A stretch of DNA of 64,000 bases from Pseudomonas kuykendallii (GTDB lineage: Bacteria; Pseudomonadota; Gammaproteobacteria; Pseudomonadales; Pseudomonadaceae). The DNA is taken from assembly GCF_900106975.1 (NCBI RefSeq), contig NZ_FNNU01000002.1:434001-498000 (forward strand), read 5' to 3'. Below the pieces are notes generated by a model. It ran no database searches, had not been told where the DNA came from, and saw only the letters and a program-made list of their open reading frames with translations. Shown one piece after another: positions 1 to 11,783 of this stretch. Made by a program: the position numbers and the translations under genes. Within the stretch, counting starts at the first letter, position 1, and each line of letters starts with the position of its first letter.

Positions 1-351
1 ATCGAGCTTGGGCAGGCTGACCAGCAGCAGGGTGTCTTCGGCGGGGCGGCCCAGGTATTCGATCAGCGCGGCGGCGCCCTTGTCACCCGGCTTGCCGGAG
101 GGAATGCGCAGCTCGATCAGGCGCCGTTCGGCGAACAGCGAGAGGCTGGCGCCGGCTTCGTAGAGCAGGCCCCAGTCGAAATTGGTGTCGGCATGGAACA
201 CCTGGCGTTCGCCGAAGGCTTCGCGGCGCGCGGCGGCGCGGATCGCATCGCAGGCTTCCTGGCACAGCAGCGGATCGTCGCCGCTGACCACGTACACCGG
301 GGCGAGGCTGCCCTGCAGGTGCTTGCCGAGTTGGGCGACGTTGAGTTTCAT
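1..351 (-). CDS. holA: DNA polymerase III delta subunit, N-terminal part (cut by window edge)
   Basis: The delta subunit of the clamp loader opens the beta sliding clamp for loading on DNA. Only the first 117 residues are present; the gene runs off the left edge. The start MKLNVAQLGKHLQG and the following VYVVSGDDPLLCQEA stretch are typical of the HolA N-terminal AAA+-like domain, where the 'GDD.LL' segment follows the first beta strand. It is the last gene seen in the leuS-lptE-holA order, which is conserved in gammaproteobacteria, and starts 37 bases after the lptE stop, so it is probably cotranscribed with lptE. Confidence 0.93.
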   Translation of the reverse strand, partial: MKLNVAQLGKHLQGSLAPVYVVSGDDPLLCQEACDAIRAAARREAFGERQVFHADTNFDWGLLYEAGASLSLFAERRLIELRIPSGKPGDKGAAALIEYLGRPAEDTLLLVSLPKLD

Positions 352-363
352 CGGAAGGGAATC

Positions 364-381
364 GGGCCGCCGAGGCGGCCC
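364..381 (-). other. Hairpin between lptE and holA
   Basis: GGGCCGCCGAGGCGGCCC is a perfect 8-bp stem with a 2-nt centre in the 37-nt lptE-holA spacer. No T-tract follows on the minus strand, so it is not a standard intrinsic terminator. It could tune the lptE/holA expression ratio or stabilise an mRNA end. Function is inferred from position only. Confidence 0.35.
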
Positions 382-388
382 GTGACGA

Positions 389-1000
389 TCACTTGGTCGG
401 GATCGGCAGTTCGATCGGCGACTGCTGCGGCACCGCGGCGCGCGCGCGGCGCTCGGCTTCCGCCGCTTCGGCTTCGGCGCGGGCACGAGCTTCGGCGGCT
501 TCCTGCAGCTGGGCCAGGCGATCCGGGCTGAGCAGTTGCAGGCGCAGGGCCAGTTGCTGAACCAGTTCGCGGGTCATCTCGGCGCGCAGTTGCTGGCCTT
601 CCTGGCTGGAGCCGATCAGGTTGTTCTGGTCGTGCACGTAGGTCTGCTGGACTTCGACGCTGTCCTCGAGCAGGACGAGGTCTTTCCCGGCGCGGATCTG
701 GTAGTGAAGGGTGCGGCTGATTTCGTACTCGGCACTGCGCGCGGAGCTGGTGTAGCTGGCGGTGCGCTGCTTCTCTTCCTCGCGGGCGATGATCAGCTTG
801 TAGGGCGCGCCCTGGTAGACCTTCACGTCGCTGCGTTCCAGCAGGGCGGTGAGCTGCTTGGCGACTTCGCCGTAGGCATCGCGCGCCTGCAGGTCGAGTT
901 CCTTGAGGGCGAACTGGGTTTCGCCGGTGCCGCGCAGCTGGAAGCCGCAGGCACTCAGGAGCAAGGTCAGGCCGACGAGCAGCAGGTTCCGTTTGAGCAT
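389..1000 (-). CDS. lptE: LPS-assembly lipoprotein LptE
   Basis: LptE is the outer-membrane lipoprotein that plugs LptD and helps deliver LPS to the cell surface. The start chosen is the ATG at 1000 (MLKRNLLLVG), not the upstream in-frame ATG at 1024, because it places a standard lipoprotein signal peptide with lipobox LLSAC and lipidated Cys18; a purine-rich GGGATAGAAGA lies just upstream. The 203-residue protein continues with the family pattern CGFQLRGTGE. The last ~40 residues are unusually Ala/Glu/Arg-rich (EARARAEAEAAEAERRARA) and look helical and charged, a tail beyond the globular LptE fold. It lies 56 bases downstream of leuS and 37 upstream of holA, in the conserved order. Confidence 0.95.
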   Translation of the reverse strand: MLKRNLLLVGLTLLLSACGFQLRGTGETQFALKELDLQARDAYGEVAKQLTALLERSDVKVYQGAPYKLIIAREEEKQRTASYTSSARSAEYEISRTLHYQIRAGKDLVLLEDSVEVQQTYVHDQNNLIGSSQEGQQLRAEMTRELVQQLALRLQLLSPDRLAQLQEAAEARARAEAEAAEAERRARAAVPQQSPIELPIPTK

Positions 1001-1056
1001 TTCTTCTATCCCCTTGGCAGGCATTCCGGCGCCTTCTGGTCGGCGCCGGATGGTGT

Positions 1057-4259
<3,203 letters not shown>

Positions 4260-4284
4260 GCTGCGGGCACCCAGGAGGTGCCCG

Positions 4285-5058
4285 ATGTCGATCCGCTACA
4301 TCTTCAAACAACTGCTGATGCCGCCAGGCGGCCTGTTGCTGCTGTTGCTGCTCGGCTGGTACCTGCGCCGGCGCGCTCCGCGGCTGTCGGCGCTGTGCCT
4401 GTTGCTCGGCTTCGGCGGGCTCTGGGTCATGAGCCTGCCCGTCACGGTAGAGAAGGGCGCGCAGTGGCTGGAACGTCACGAGCAGCCGTTGGCGGAAGCC
4501 GACTGGCCGGCGCTGGCGCAGCAGGCCGAGGTGATCGTTGTGCTGGGCGCCGGGCAGGTGCCGGACGACCCGGCCTGGGGTGGCGTCGCCCAGCCGGCGC
4601 CGATGGCCATCGAACGCATGCGCTACGCCGCGCGACTGGCGAGAGCCTCGAAGCTGCCTCTGCTGACGTCCGGTGGCTCGCCCTACGGCCAGCCGCTCAG
4701 CGAGGCGCAGATGATGGCCGACTCGCTCGCCCGGGACTTCGGCACGCCGGTGCGCTGGCAGGAACCGGCCAGCCGCACCACCTGGGAAAACGCGCTGTTC
4801 ACCGCGAAACTGCTCCGCGAGCAGGGCATCACCCGAGTGGTGCTGGTGACCCAGGCCTGGCACATGCCTCGCGCGCGCTGGAGTTTCGAGCAGCAGGGCT
4901 TGCAGGTGATCGGCGCGCCCTCCGGTTTCCTTGGGATGCCGAACGGACGCCCGACCGGAGGTTGGCTGCCGGAAGGCGCCGCGGTGTGGCAAAGCGGGCA
5001 ATTGCTCAACGAAGCCATCGGCCTGCTGGCCTACCCGCTGGCCTACGGTCGCCCATGA
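4285..5058 (+). CDS. DUF218/YdcF-ElyC-SanA family membrane protein
   Basis: A 257-residue protein with two N-terminal membrane segments (about residues 12-28 and 35-52) followed by a periplasmic DUF218 domain. Family hallmarks visible are VIVVLGAGQ, TSGGSPYGQPLSEAQMMADSL, TWENALFTAKLL and VVLVTQAWHMPRAR. ElyC and SanA of E. coli belong to this family and affect envelope integrity (ElyC influences undecaprenyl-phosphate recycling); the exact reaction here is unknown. Start ATG 4285 has AGGAGG seven bases upstream. The ORF converges with lnt, leaving 37 bases between stops. Confidence 0.85.
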   Translation: MSIRYIFKQLLMPPGGLLLLLLLGWYLRRRAPRLSALCLLLGFGGLWVMSLPVTVEKGAQWLERHEQPLAEADWPALAQQAEVIVVLGAGQVPDDPAWGGVAQPAPMAIERMRYAARLARASKLPLLTSGGSPYGQPLSEAQMMADSLARDFGTPVRWQEPASRTTWENALFTAKLLREQGITRVVLVTQAWHMPRARWSFEQQGLQVIGAPSGFLGMPNGRPTGGWLPEGAAVWQSGQLLNEAIGLLAYPLAYGRP

Positions 5059-5095
5059 ACGGATCGCCGCGGCGCCTACCGGTGATCCGTCAGCT

Positions 5096-6616
5096 TTAGA
5101 GCGTCTTCGCCCAGCGGCTGGCCAGCAGCGCCCAGCCGAACAACAGGCCGCAGAGGATCATCATGGGCCAGGCACGCCAGCGCAGGTACGGCGTCAGGCC
5201 CTGCATCGGTGTCACTTCGCCGTACATCACGACCTGCTGGAATTGCGGGACCTGCTCGGTAATGCGGCCGAACGGATCGATCAGCGCGCTGACCCCGTTG
5301 TTGGTCGCGCGGATCATCCAGCGGCCGGCTTCCAGGGCGCGCATCCGGGCCATCTGCAGGTGCTGCAGCGGGCCGATGGAACGGCCGAACCAGGTGTCGT
5401 TGCTCACCGTGAGCAGCAGGTCGCTACGGGCGGCGAGGCCCGCGGCGAATTCCGGATAGACCACCTCGTAGCAGATGTATGGGGCGATCCTGTAACCCTT
5501 GGCCTGCAGCAGTGCCTGGTCGGCCGGGCCGCGGGCGAAGTCCGACATCGGCAGGTCGAAGAAGGCGATCAGCCCGCGTAGCAGGTCCTGCAGCGGCACG
5601 TATTCGCCGAACGGCACCAGCTTCTGTTTCAGGTAGGTGCCTTCGCCCTGGCCGACCACGGTGATGCCGTTGTAGTAGCGCAGCTCGCCGCGTTGATTGG
5701 CCTGGCGCACCGGCACGCCGGTGATCAGTGCGCTGCGGCGTTCATCGGCGAAGCGGCCCATGCTCTGCAGGTAGGGCTCGGCATAATCCTTGACCACCGG
5801 CACTGCGGTTTCCGGCCAGACCAGCAGGTCCACCGGACGGGCTCCTACGCTGAGGTCGCGGTACAGCTTGAGCTGGGCGTTGAGGTGTTCGCGGTCCCAC
5901 TTCATCTCCTGGGCGACGTTGCCCTGTACCGCCGCCACCTGCAGCGGGGTACCCATGGCGAGGGTCCAGGCGTGGCCCTTGAGCAGCACGCCGACCAGCC
6001 AGGGCGCCAGCAACAACGCCAGGGCGCCAGCGAAGAACGCCCGGCGTTCGCGCAGGCGCGGCAGGTTGACCAGCAGCGCGGCGCTCAGCGCCAGGACGAA
6101 GGACAGCAGCCAGACGCCGCCCAGCGGCGCCAGCCCGGCCAGCGGGCCTTCCAGCTGGGTATAGCCGGCGTACAGCCAGGGGAAGCCGGTGAGGAACCAG
6201 CCGCGAAAGGCTTCCTGGGCCAGCCACAGCGCGGCGAAGGCCAGCGCATCGGCCAGCGGCGCTTCGCTGCGGCGCAACCAGCGCGCCCAGAGCCAGGCGG
6301 GAAGCGCGAAGAACAGCGCCACGCAGGCCGAGAAACCCAGCGTGAGGAGCCCGGCCAGCGGCACGGAGGCGGCGCCGTAGTCGTGGATGCTGACGTAGAT
6401 CCAGCCGGTGCCGGCCAGGTACAGGCCGAGGCCGAAACACCAGCCGCGGCGGAACGCGGCGTTGGCCGTCAGGTCGCGCAGGCCGAGGTAGAACAGGCCG
6501 ATGCAGAGCAGCTGCAGGGGCCAGAAATCGAACGGGGCAAACGCCAGCGGGGTGAGGGCGCCCGCGGCCAGGGCCAGCAGGTTGCCCGGCCAGCCGGGGC
6601 GTGTGATCCAGCGCAT
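5096..6616 (-). CDS. lnt: Apolipoprotein N-acyltransferase
   Basis: Lnt transfers the third acyl chain from phosphatidylethanolamine to the N-terminal Cys of lipoproteins on the periplasmic face of the inner membrane. The 506-residue length matches the family. The N-terminal ~215 residues are multi-pass membrane; residues ~222-475 form the nitrilase-like domain with the catalytic triad read as E269 (VWPETAVPV), K330 (YLKQKLVPFGEYVP) and C382 (PYICYEVVYPE), by comparison with the E. coli E267/K335/C387 pattern. A last membrane helix closes the protein. It lies downstream of corC in the ybeZYX-lnt type cluster, 140 bases after the corC stop. Confidence 0.97.
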   Translation of the reverse strand: MRWITRPGWPGNLLALAAGALTPLAFAPFDFWPLQLLCIGLFYLGLRDLTANAAFRRGWCFGLGLYLAGTGWIYVSIHDYGAASVPLAGLLTLGFSACVALFFALPAWLWARWLRRSEAPLADALAFAALWLAQEAFRGWFLTGFPWLYAGYTQLEGPLAGLAPLGGVWLLSFVLALSAALLVNLPRLRERRAFFAGALALLLAPWLVGVLLKGHAWTLAMGTPLQVAAVQGNVAQEMKWDREHLNAQLKLYRDLSVGARPVDLLVWPETAVPVVKDYAEPYLQSMGRFADERRSALITGVPVRQANQRGELRYYNGITVVGQGEGTYLKQKLVPFGEYVPLQDLLRGLIAFFDLPMSDFARGPADQALLQAKGYRIAPYICYEVVYPEFAAGLAARSDLLLTVSNDTWFGRSIGPLQHLQMARMRALEAGRWMIRATNNGVSALIDPFGRITEQVPQFQQVVMYGEVTPMQGLTPYLRWRAWPMMILCGLLFGWALLASRWAKTL

Positions 6617-6756
6617 CGTGAGTCCTTGAACGTAAATTCAGGCGGGCAAGGGTACTGGAAGCGGGAAGGGGGAGAAAGCGCGGGTACGGCGGCGCCGGTG
6701 TGCCGCTGGCGGGATGGGTCCGGCACCTCGACTCATCCCCGCCAGGGCGGGAGGGC

Positions 6757-7596
6757 TCAGCGCTCCAGCGGCGTCAGGCGCAGCAGGTGGATGCGCCGGC
6801 TATCGGCATTGAGGATGCGGAAACGGAAGGCGCCGATCTCGGTGATCTCGTTGCGCTTGGGGAGATGGCCGAAGGCGTTCATCACCAGGCCGCCGACGGT
6901 GTCGAACTCGTCGTCGGAGAAGGCGCTGTGGAAGCACTCGTTGAAGTTCTCGATCGGTGTCAGTGCCTTGATCAGGAAGTCGCCGCTGGGCAACGGCTTG
7001 ATGTAGCTATCTTCCTCGACGTCGTGCTCGTCCTCGATGTCGCCGACGATCTGCTCCAGCACGTCCTCGATGGTCACCAGGCCGGCGACGCCGCCGTATT
7101 CGTCGATTACCACCGCCATGTGGTTGTGGTTGGCGCGGAATTCCTTGAGCAGCACGTTGAGGCGCTTGGATTCGGGAACGAAGGTGGCCGGGCGCAGCAT
7201 GTCGCGGACGTTGAAGGTCTCGCGGTCCGGCTTGAGGATCAGCGGCAGCAGGTCCTTGGCCAGCAGGATGCCGACCACGTCGTCGAGGGTCTCGCCGACC
7301 ACCGGGTAGCGCGAGTGGGCCGCCTCGATGATCGCCGGGAGGAATTCTTCGGGAGACTGGTTGGCGCGGATGCTGATCACCTGGGAGCGCGGCACCATGA
7401 TGTCGCGAACCTGCAGGTCGGCGACCTGGATCGCGCCCTCGACGATGGACAGCGCCTCGCTGTCGAGCAGGTTGTTCTGGTGGGCTTCGCGCAGGAGTTC
7501 AAGCAGTTCCTGGCGATTCTTCGGTTCATGGACAAAGGCCTGGGTGATTTTCTCCAACCAGGATCTGTGTCCATTGCTCGATCGGTCTTCGCTCAT
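6757..7596 (-). CDS. corC: CorC/HlyC family CBS-domain protein
   Basis: A 279-residue cytosolic protein with two CBS domains (about residues 65-185, DIMVPRSQVISI and VDDVVGILLAKDLL) and a C-terminal transporter-associated CorC_HlyC domain (residues ~200-275). In enterobacteria CorC is linked to magnesium/cobalt efflux; binding of adenine nucleotides by the CBS pair is known for the family. The chosen start MSEDRSSNGHRSWLEK at 7596 is the family start; an upstream in-frame ATG at 7710 lies inside ybeY. It starts 10 bases after the ybeY stop, so the genes are one operon with phoH, ybeY and lnt. Confidence 0.93.
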   Translation of the reverse strand: MSEDRSSNGHRSWLEKITQAFVHEPKNRQELLELLREAHQNNLLDSEALSIVEGAIQVADLQVRDIMVPRSQVISIRANQSPEEFLPAIIEAAHSRYPVVGETLDDVVGILLAKDLLPLILKPDRETFNVRDMLRPATFVPESKRLNVLLKEFRANHNHMAVVIDEYGGVAGLVTIEDVLEQIVGDIEDEHDVEEDSYIKPLPSGDFLIKALTPIENFNECFHSAFSDDEFDTVGGLVMNAFGHLPKRNEITEIGAFRFRILNADSRRIHLLRLTPLER

Positions 7597-7606
7597 TTTT
7601 CCTTGC

Positions 7607-8080
7607 TCAGTTTTCATCGCCGGCATAAGGGTCGGGATGACCCAGCTCGGCGAGCAATTCTCGTTCCAACGATTCCATTTCCTCGGCCTCGTCGTCTTCC
7701 AGGTGGTCATAGCCCAGCAGGTGCAGGCAACCGTGGATCACCAGGTGCGCCCAGTGGGCGTCGAGCGCCTTGCCCTGTTCGGCGGCCTCGCGCTCGACCA
7801 CCGGCACGCAGATCACCAGGTCGCCGAGTAGCGGTATATCCAGCAGCGGTTCGCCGCCCGGACCTTCGGGGACGTCGGCGGGAAAGGACAGGACGTTGGT
7901 CGCGTAATCCTTGTGCCGCCAGGTGGCGTTGAGTTCGCGGCCCTCGTCCTCGTCGACCAGGCGGATGGTCAGCTCGGAGTCGGCGGTGCGCTGGCGCAGC
8001 GCCAGTTCGCACCAGCGGCGCAGCGCCGCCTCGTCGGGAACAGCGCCCTGGCTGGCGTTCTGCAGGTCGAGTTCAAGCAT
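7607..8080 (-). CDS. ybeY: Endoribonuclease YbeY
   Basis: A zinc-dependent endoribonuclease needed for 16S rRNA 3' end maturation and 70S quality control. The 157-residue protein carries the signature [11 protein letters not shown] with metal ligands H116, H120 and H126, plus the conserved [28 protein letters not shown] region. Start ATG 8080 gives MLELDLQN and overlaps the end of phoH by 8 bases (8073-8080), indicating translational coupling. The phoH-ybeY pairing is conserved across bacteria. Confidence 0.97.
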   Translation of the reverse strand: MLELDLQNASQGAVPDEAALRRWCELALRQRTADSELTIRLVDEDEGRELNATWRHKDYATNVLSFPADVPEGPGGEPLLDIPLLGDLVICVPVVEREAAEQGKALDAHWAHLVIHGCLHLLGYDHLEDDEAEEMESLERELLAELGHPDPYAGDEN

Positions 8081-9098
8081 CGTCGGCGCGGGCACCCGGG
8101 TCGTTGTCGTCGCGTTGCAGCGGCGCCTGCTGGCGCTGCTCGAAGCGGTCGTAGGCTTCGACGATGCGTTGCACCAGCGGGTGGCGCACGACGTCCTTGG
8201 AGATGAAGTGGGTGAAGCTGATGCCCGGCACGTCGCGCAGCACCTCGATCACGTGGGTCAGCCCGGACTTGGTACCGCGCGGCAGGTCGACCTGGGTGAT
8301 GTCGCCGGTGATCACCGCGGTGGAGCCGAAACCGATGCGGGTGAGGAACATCTTCATCTGTTCCAGCGTGGTGTTCTGGCTCTCGTCGAGGATGATGAAG
8401 CTGTTGTTAAGCGTGCGTCCGCGCATGTAGGCAAGCGGGGCGATCTCGATCACCTGCTTCTCGATGAGCTTGGCCACGGTCTCGAAGCCGAGCATCTCGT
8501 AGAGCGCGTCGTACAGCGGGCGCAGGTAGGGATCGATCTTCTGCGCCAGGTCACCGGGCAGGAAGCCGAGCTTCTCGCCGGCTTCCACCGCCGGACGCAC
8601 CAACAGGATGCGTCGCACCTGTTCGCGTTCCAGCGCGTCCACCGCGCAGGCCACGGCGAGGTAGGTCTTGCCGGTGCCGGCCGGGCCGATGCCGAAGTTG
8701 ATGTCGTTGTCCAGGATCGAACGCACGTAGCGCTGCTGGTTGGCACCGCGCGGTTTGATCATGCCCTTCTTGGTGCGCAGCGCGACGCTGGAGGCGTTCT
8801 GCGCGCTGGGGTTGACCAGCTCGTCCATCCCCGACTCCTGCAGGAACAGGTGGACCATGTCCGGCGACAGCTCGCTGCTCTGGGTCTCGCGGTAGAGGCG
8901 GCGCAGCAGGTTTTCCGCGGCGCGGGCGCGCTCGCTGTTACCGACGATCTCGAACTGGTTGCCGCGGTTGCGGATTTCCAGAGCGAGGCGCTGTTCGATC
9001 AGCCGCAAGTGCTCGTCGAACTGTCCGCAGAGGTTGGCGAAGCGGCGCGCTTCAAAGGGTTCGAGGGTAAAACGATGGGGTTCGGTGGGAGCGTTCAA
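8073..9098 (-). CDS. ybeZ: PhoH-like ATPase (YbeZ)
   Basis: A P-loop NTPase of the PhoH family, 341 residues, that partners YbeY in RNA metabolism. Walker A is GPAGTGKT at residues 138-145, Walker B is in [13 protein letters not shown] place the start at a TTG (9096-9098), because the sequence from there (M)[18 protein letters not shown] matches the N-terminus I recall for Pseudomonas homologues; only a weak purine stretch (AAAAAGA) precedes it. An in-frame ATG at 9152 (MGLSFLPPF...) would add 18 non-family residues. The gene follows miaB after a 147-base gap with a strong hairpin, and overlaps ybeY by 8 bases. Confidence 0.94.
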   Translation of the reverse strand: MNAPTEPHRFTLEPFEARRFANLCGQFDEHLRLIEQRLALEIRNRGNQFEIVGNSERARAAENLLRRLYRETQSSELSPDMVHLFLQESGMDELVNPSAQNASSVALRTKKGMIKPRGANQQRYVRSILDNDINFGIGPAGTGKTYLAVACAVDALEREQVRRILLVRPAVEAGEKLGFLPGDLAQKIDPYLRPLYDALYEMLGFETVAKLIEKQVIEIAPLAYMRGRTLNNSFIILDESQNTTLEQMKMFLTRIGFGSTAVITGDITQVDLPRGTKSGLTHVIEVLRDVPGISFTHFISKDVVRHPLVQRIVEAYDRFEQRQQAPLQRDDNDPGARADDA

Positions 9099-9177
9099 TG
9101 TCTTTTTATGGCCGCCGGAGGCAGTGAAAGGTGGAAGAAAGGATAACCCCATGCGGGCGAGGGTGAAAGCCGCCGCC

Positions 9178-9220
9178 CGGCCGTGCATCGGGCCGGCGGC
9201 ACGACGGCGATGCACGGCCG
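9178..9220 (-). other. 13-bp inverted repeat between miaB and ybeZ
   Basis: CGGCCGTGCATCG (9178-9190) and CGATGCACGGCCG (9208-9220) are perfect complements separated by 17 bases. The structure lies in the 147-base gap between miaB and ybeZ, on the transcript of both. It has no T-tract, so it may be an mRNA-stabilising or attenuating hairpin, or a protein-binding site. Seen directly; role inferred. Confidence 0.5.
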
Positions 9221-9245
9221 CCGCGCCGCTTCGCAGCGTCGGGCG

Positions 9246-10586
9246 TCAGTGAACGGTACTTTCGATCAGGCTCCCGCGCAGCGAATGCGGCAGCGCGTCG
9301 TCGATGTGCACGTCGACGAACTGGCCGATCAGCCGCGGGTTGGCGCTGCGGAAGTTGACGATGCGGTTGTTCTCGGTACGCCCCTGAAGCATGCCCGGGT
9401 CCTTCTTCGAGAAGTCGCTGACGAGGATGCGCTGGGTGCTGCCAACCATCCGCCGGCTGATCTCGAAGCCCTGCTGGCTGATCCGCGTCTGCAGGATCGA
9501 CAGGCGCTGCTTCTTCACTTCGTCGGGCGTGTCGTCGGGCAGATCGGCGGCCGGCGTGCCGGGGCGCGCGCTGTAGATGAAGGAGAAGGAGAAGTCGAAA
9601 CCGACGTCCTGAACCAGTTTCATGGTCTGCTCGAAGTCCTTCTCGGTCTCGCCGGGGAAACCGATGATGAAGTCCGAGCTGATGCAGATGTCCGGCACCG
9701 CGGCGCGCAGCTTGCGGATGCGCGACTTGTATTCCAGCGCGGTGTGGTTGCGCTTCATCGCCGCGAGGATGCGATCCGAGCCCGCCTGCACCGGCAGGTG
9801 GACGAACTTCACCAGCTCCGGCACTTCGGCATGGGCGGCGATCAGCGCGTCGGAGAATTCCAGCGGGTGCGAGGTGGTGTAGCGGATGCGCTCGATGCCC
9901 TCGACCTCGGCGACCACGCGGATCAGTTCGGCGAAGTCGGCGATTCGCCCGTCATGGGTCTCGCCGCGATAGCCGTTGACGTTCTGCCCCAGCAGGGTGA
10001 CTTCGCGCACGCCGTGCTCGGCGAGGTGGATGACTTCGGCGAGCACGTCGTCGAACGGCCGGCTGACTTCCTCGCCGCGGGTGTAGGGCACCACGCAGAA
10101 GGTGCAGTACTTGCTGCAGCCTTCCATGATCGAGACGAAGGCGCTGGGGCCGTCGATGCGCGGCTCGGGCAGGCGGTCGAACTTCTCGATCTCGGGGAAG
10201 GAGATGTCCACCTGCGGCGTGCGCGTGCTGCGCGCGGCATCGATCATTTCCGGCAGCCGGTGCAGCGTCTGCGGGCCGAACACCACGTCGACATAGGGCG
10301 CGCGGTCGCGGATCGCCGCGCCCTCCTGGCTGGCCACGCAGCCGCCGACGCCGATCACCAGGCCGGGGTTCTCCAGTTTCAGCTCGCGCCAGCGGCCGAG
10401 CTGGGAGAACACCTTGTCCTGCGCCTTCTCGCGGATCGAACAGGTGTTGAGCAGGATCACGTCGGCTTCGGCGGGGTTCGCCGTGACTTCCAGGGCCTCG
10501 TGCTCGCCCAGCAGGTCGACCATGCGCGAGCTGTCGTACTCGTTCATCTGGCAACCGTGGGTTTCGATATAGAGCTTCTTGGTCAT
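9246..10586 (-). CDS. miaB: tRNA-2-methylthio-N6-dimethylallyladenosine synthase
   Basis: MiaB is a radical-SAM methylthiotransferase that converts i6A37 to ms2i6A37 in tRNAs. The 446-residue protein has the N-terminal UPF0004 domain with cluster ligands C12, C49 and C83, the radical-SAM CxxxCxxC at C157/C161/C164 (CSKYCTFC), and a C-terminal TRAM domain (about residues 378-440). Length and order match the family. It starts with ATG at 10586 and precedes the ybeZ-ybeY-corC-lnt group on the same strand. Confidence 0.98.
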   Translation of the reverse strand: MTKKLYIETHGCQMNEYDSSRMVDLLGEHEALEVTANPAEADVILLNTCSIREKAQDKVFSQLGRWRELKLENPGLVIGVGGCVASQEGAAIRDRAPYVDVVFGPQTLHRLPEMIDAARSTRTPQVDISFPEIEKFDRLPEPRIDGPSAFVSIMEGCSKYCTFCVVPYTRGEEVSRPFDDVLAEVIHLAEHGVREVTLLGQNVNGYRGETHDGRIADFAELIRVVAEVEGIERIRYTTSHPLEFSDALIAAHAEVPELVKFVHLPVQAGSDRILAAMKRNHTALEYKSRIRKLRAAVPDICISSDFIIGFPGETEKDFEQTMKLVQDVGFDFSFSFIYSARPGTPAADLPDDTPDEVKKQRLSILQTRISQQGFEISRRMVGSTQRILVSDFSKKDPGMLQGRTENNRIVNFRSANPRLIGQFVDVHIDDALPHSLRGSLIESTVH

Positions 10587-10755
10587 GGCAACGTCAGGGT
10601 GGTTAAAAAATGACCGGCGATTATAAGGGCGCCGCCGTGATCAGGCTACAGCGCGGCGGAAGGCGAGGCGGCGTTCGATTTCGCCGCGCCAGTCGGGCGG
10701 GCCGGCTGTGCTACCATGCGCGCCCCGTTTCTCCTCCCCGAGCCGCCCCGTCAGC

Positions 10756-11082
10756 ATGAGCAAGCGCGATACCCCGATCTACAAGGTGATTTTCCTCAAC
10801 CAGGGCCAGGTGTACGAGATGTACGCCAAGCAGATCTTCCAGAGCGATCTCTGGGGTTTCCTGGAAATCGAGGAATTCGTCTTCGGCGAACGCACTCAGG
10901 TGGTCGTCGACCCCAGCGAAGAAAAGCTCAAGGCGCAGTTCGAGGGCGTGGTGCGCAGCTTCGTGCCGATGCACGCGATCGTCCGCATCGACGAAGTGGA
11001 GCGTCTCGGTACGCCGAAGATCAGCGAAGCGAAGGGCGGCGGCAACGTGATGCCGTTCCCCATGCCGATGCCGGACAAGTAA
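10756..11082 (+). CDS. DUF1820 family protein
   Basis: A 108-residue cytosolic protein beginning MSKRDTPIYKVIFLNQGQVYEMYAKQI. The sequence QVYEMYAKQIFQSDLWGFLEIEEFVFGE and the later MHAIVRIDEVERLG are hallmarks of DUF1820, a small conserved proteobacterial family without known function. The tail is Gly/Met/Pro-rich. It is transcribed away from miaB (169-base divergent gap) and converges with the Sel1-like gene. Confidence 0.85.
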   Translation: MSKRDTPIYKVIFLNQGQVYEMYAKQIFQSDLWGFLEIEEFVFGERTQVVVDPSEEKLKAQFEGVVRSFVPMHAIVRIDEVERLGTPKISEAKGGGNVMPFPMPMPDK

Positions 11083-11098
11083 GCGACCGTTCGAGGGC

Positions 11099-11116
11099 GC
11101 CCGCCGCGCGGCGGGC
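11099..11116. terminator. Hairpin between convergent DUF1820 and Sel1 genes
   Basis: GCCCGCCGCGCGGCGGGC is a perfect GC palindrome (8-bp arms) located 17 bases after the DUF1820 stop and touching the stop codon of the convergent Sel1-like gene. It could end transcription from both sides. No T-run follows on either strand, so an intrinsic terminator is not proven. Confidence 0.4.
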
Positions 11117-11667
11117 TATGGAAGCGGCGCGAACGGCGAATTGGCGCCGTCGACCGTCTGCAGGTCGGTGAGGTAGTTGCGGAAGATCTGCCCGAGCACC
11201 TGGGTGGCGATGTCCAGCTCGTCGCGACGCATCTGCGCGGCGACCAGGTCGGCGGTATCCAGCGCTTCGTCCGAACCGTTCACCGCCGCCATCTTCAGCA
11301 CGATGAACGCCTGCATGTTGTTCGCCGGCACGCCTTCGCCGCGGAAGAACATGCCGCCCAGACGCAGCTGCGCGTTGGCGTGGCCCTTGAGCGACGCCTG
11401 CTCGAACCAGTTGAGTGCCTGCTTGAGGTCGCGCGGGGCGCGCTGGCCGTCGTAGTAATACTCGCCGAGTTCGAACTGCGCTTCGCTGTCGCCGCTCTGC
11501 GCCGCCTGCTGGCAGGCCGCGAGGGCTTCGGGCATGTCTTCCGGCGCGGTGTTCAGCGAGCAGCGCCCGTTGGCCGGGATCAGCAGGGAGTTGCCCCCCG
11601 CCGTGACCAGCGCGGGAAGCAGAAGCAGCAGGCAGCCCAGGATTCGGCTGCGGCCGGTGCGGTTCAT
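11116..11667 (-). CDS. Secreted Sel1-like repeat protein
   Basis: A 183-residue protein with a signal peptide (MNRTGRSRILGCLLLLLPALVTA, predicted cleavage about residue 23) and two or three Sel1/TPR-like helical repeats, seen as AQFELGEYYYDGQRAPRDLKQALNWFEQA and AQLRLGGMFFRGEGVPANNMQAF. Such repeats mediate protein-protein contacts; a periplasmic location is inferred. It lies downstream of hemL on the same strand, 116 bases away. I recall an uncharacterised homologue at this place in P. aeruginosa. Confidence 0.85.
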   Translation of the reverse strand: MNRTGRSRILGCLLLLLPALVTAGGNSLLIPANGRCSLNTAPEDMPEALAACQQAAQSGDSEAQFELGEYYYDGQRAPRDLKQALNWFEQASLKGHANAQLRLGGMFFRGEGVPANNMQAFIVLKMAAVNGSDEALDTADLVAAQMRRDELDIATQVLGQIFRNYLTDLQTVDGANSPFAPLP

Positions 11668-11783
11668 GCGAGTCGAAACGCCTCAGAAACAGAGACGGGC
11701 CCATGCCCGGCCGACAAGCGTGTCGGCACGTTCATTATGGAATAACCCGTAGCTCGCTTACAAAGCCTTTACCCGCTTTTGTG

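Noticed and set aside
11710-11727. GCCGACA-AGCG-TGTCGGC hairpin after hemL as a terminator
   Set aside because: Short stem, no T-tract on the hemL strand, and 57 bases past the stop; kept only as a weak structure.
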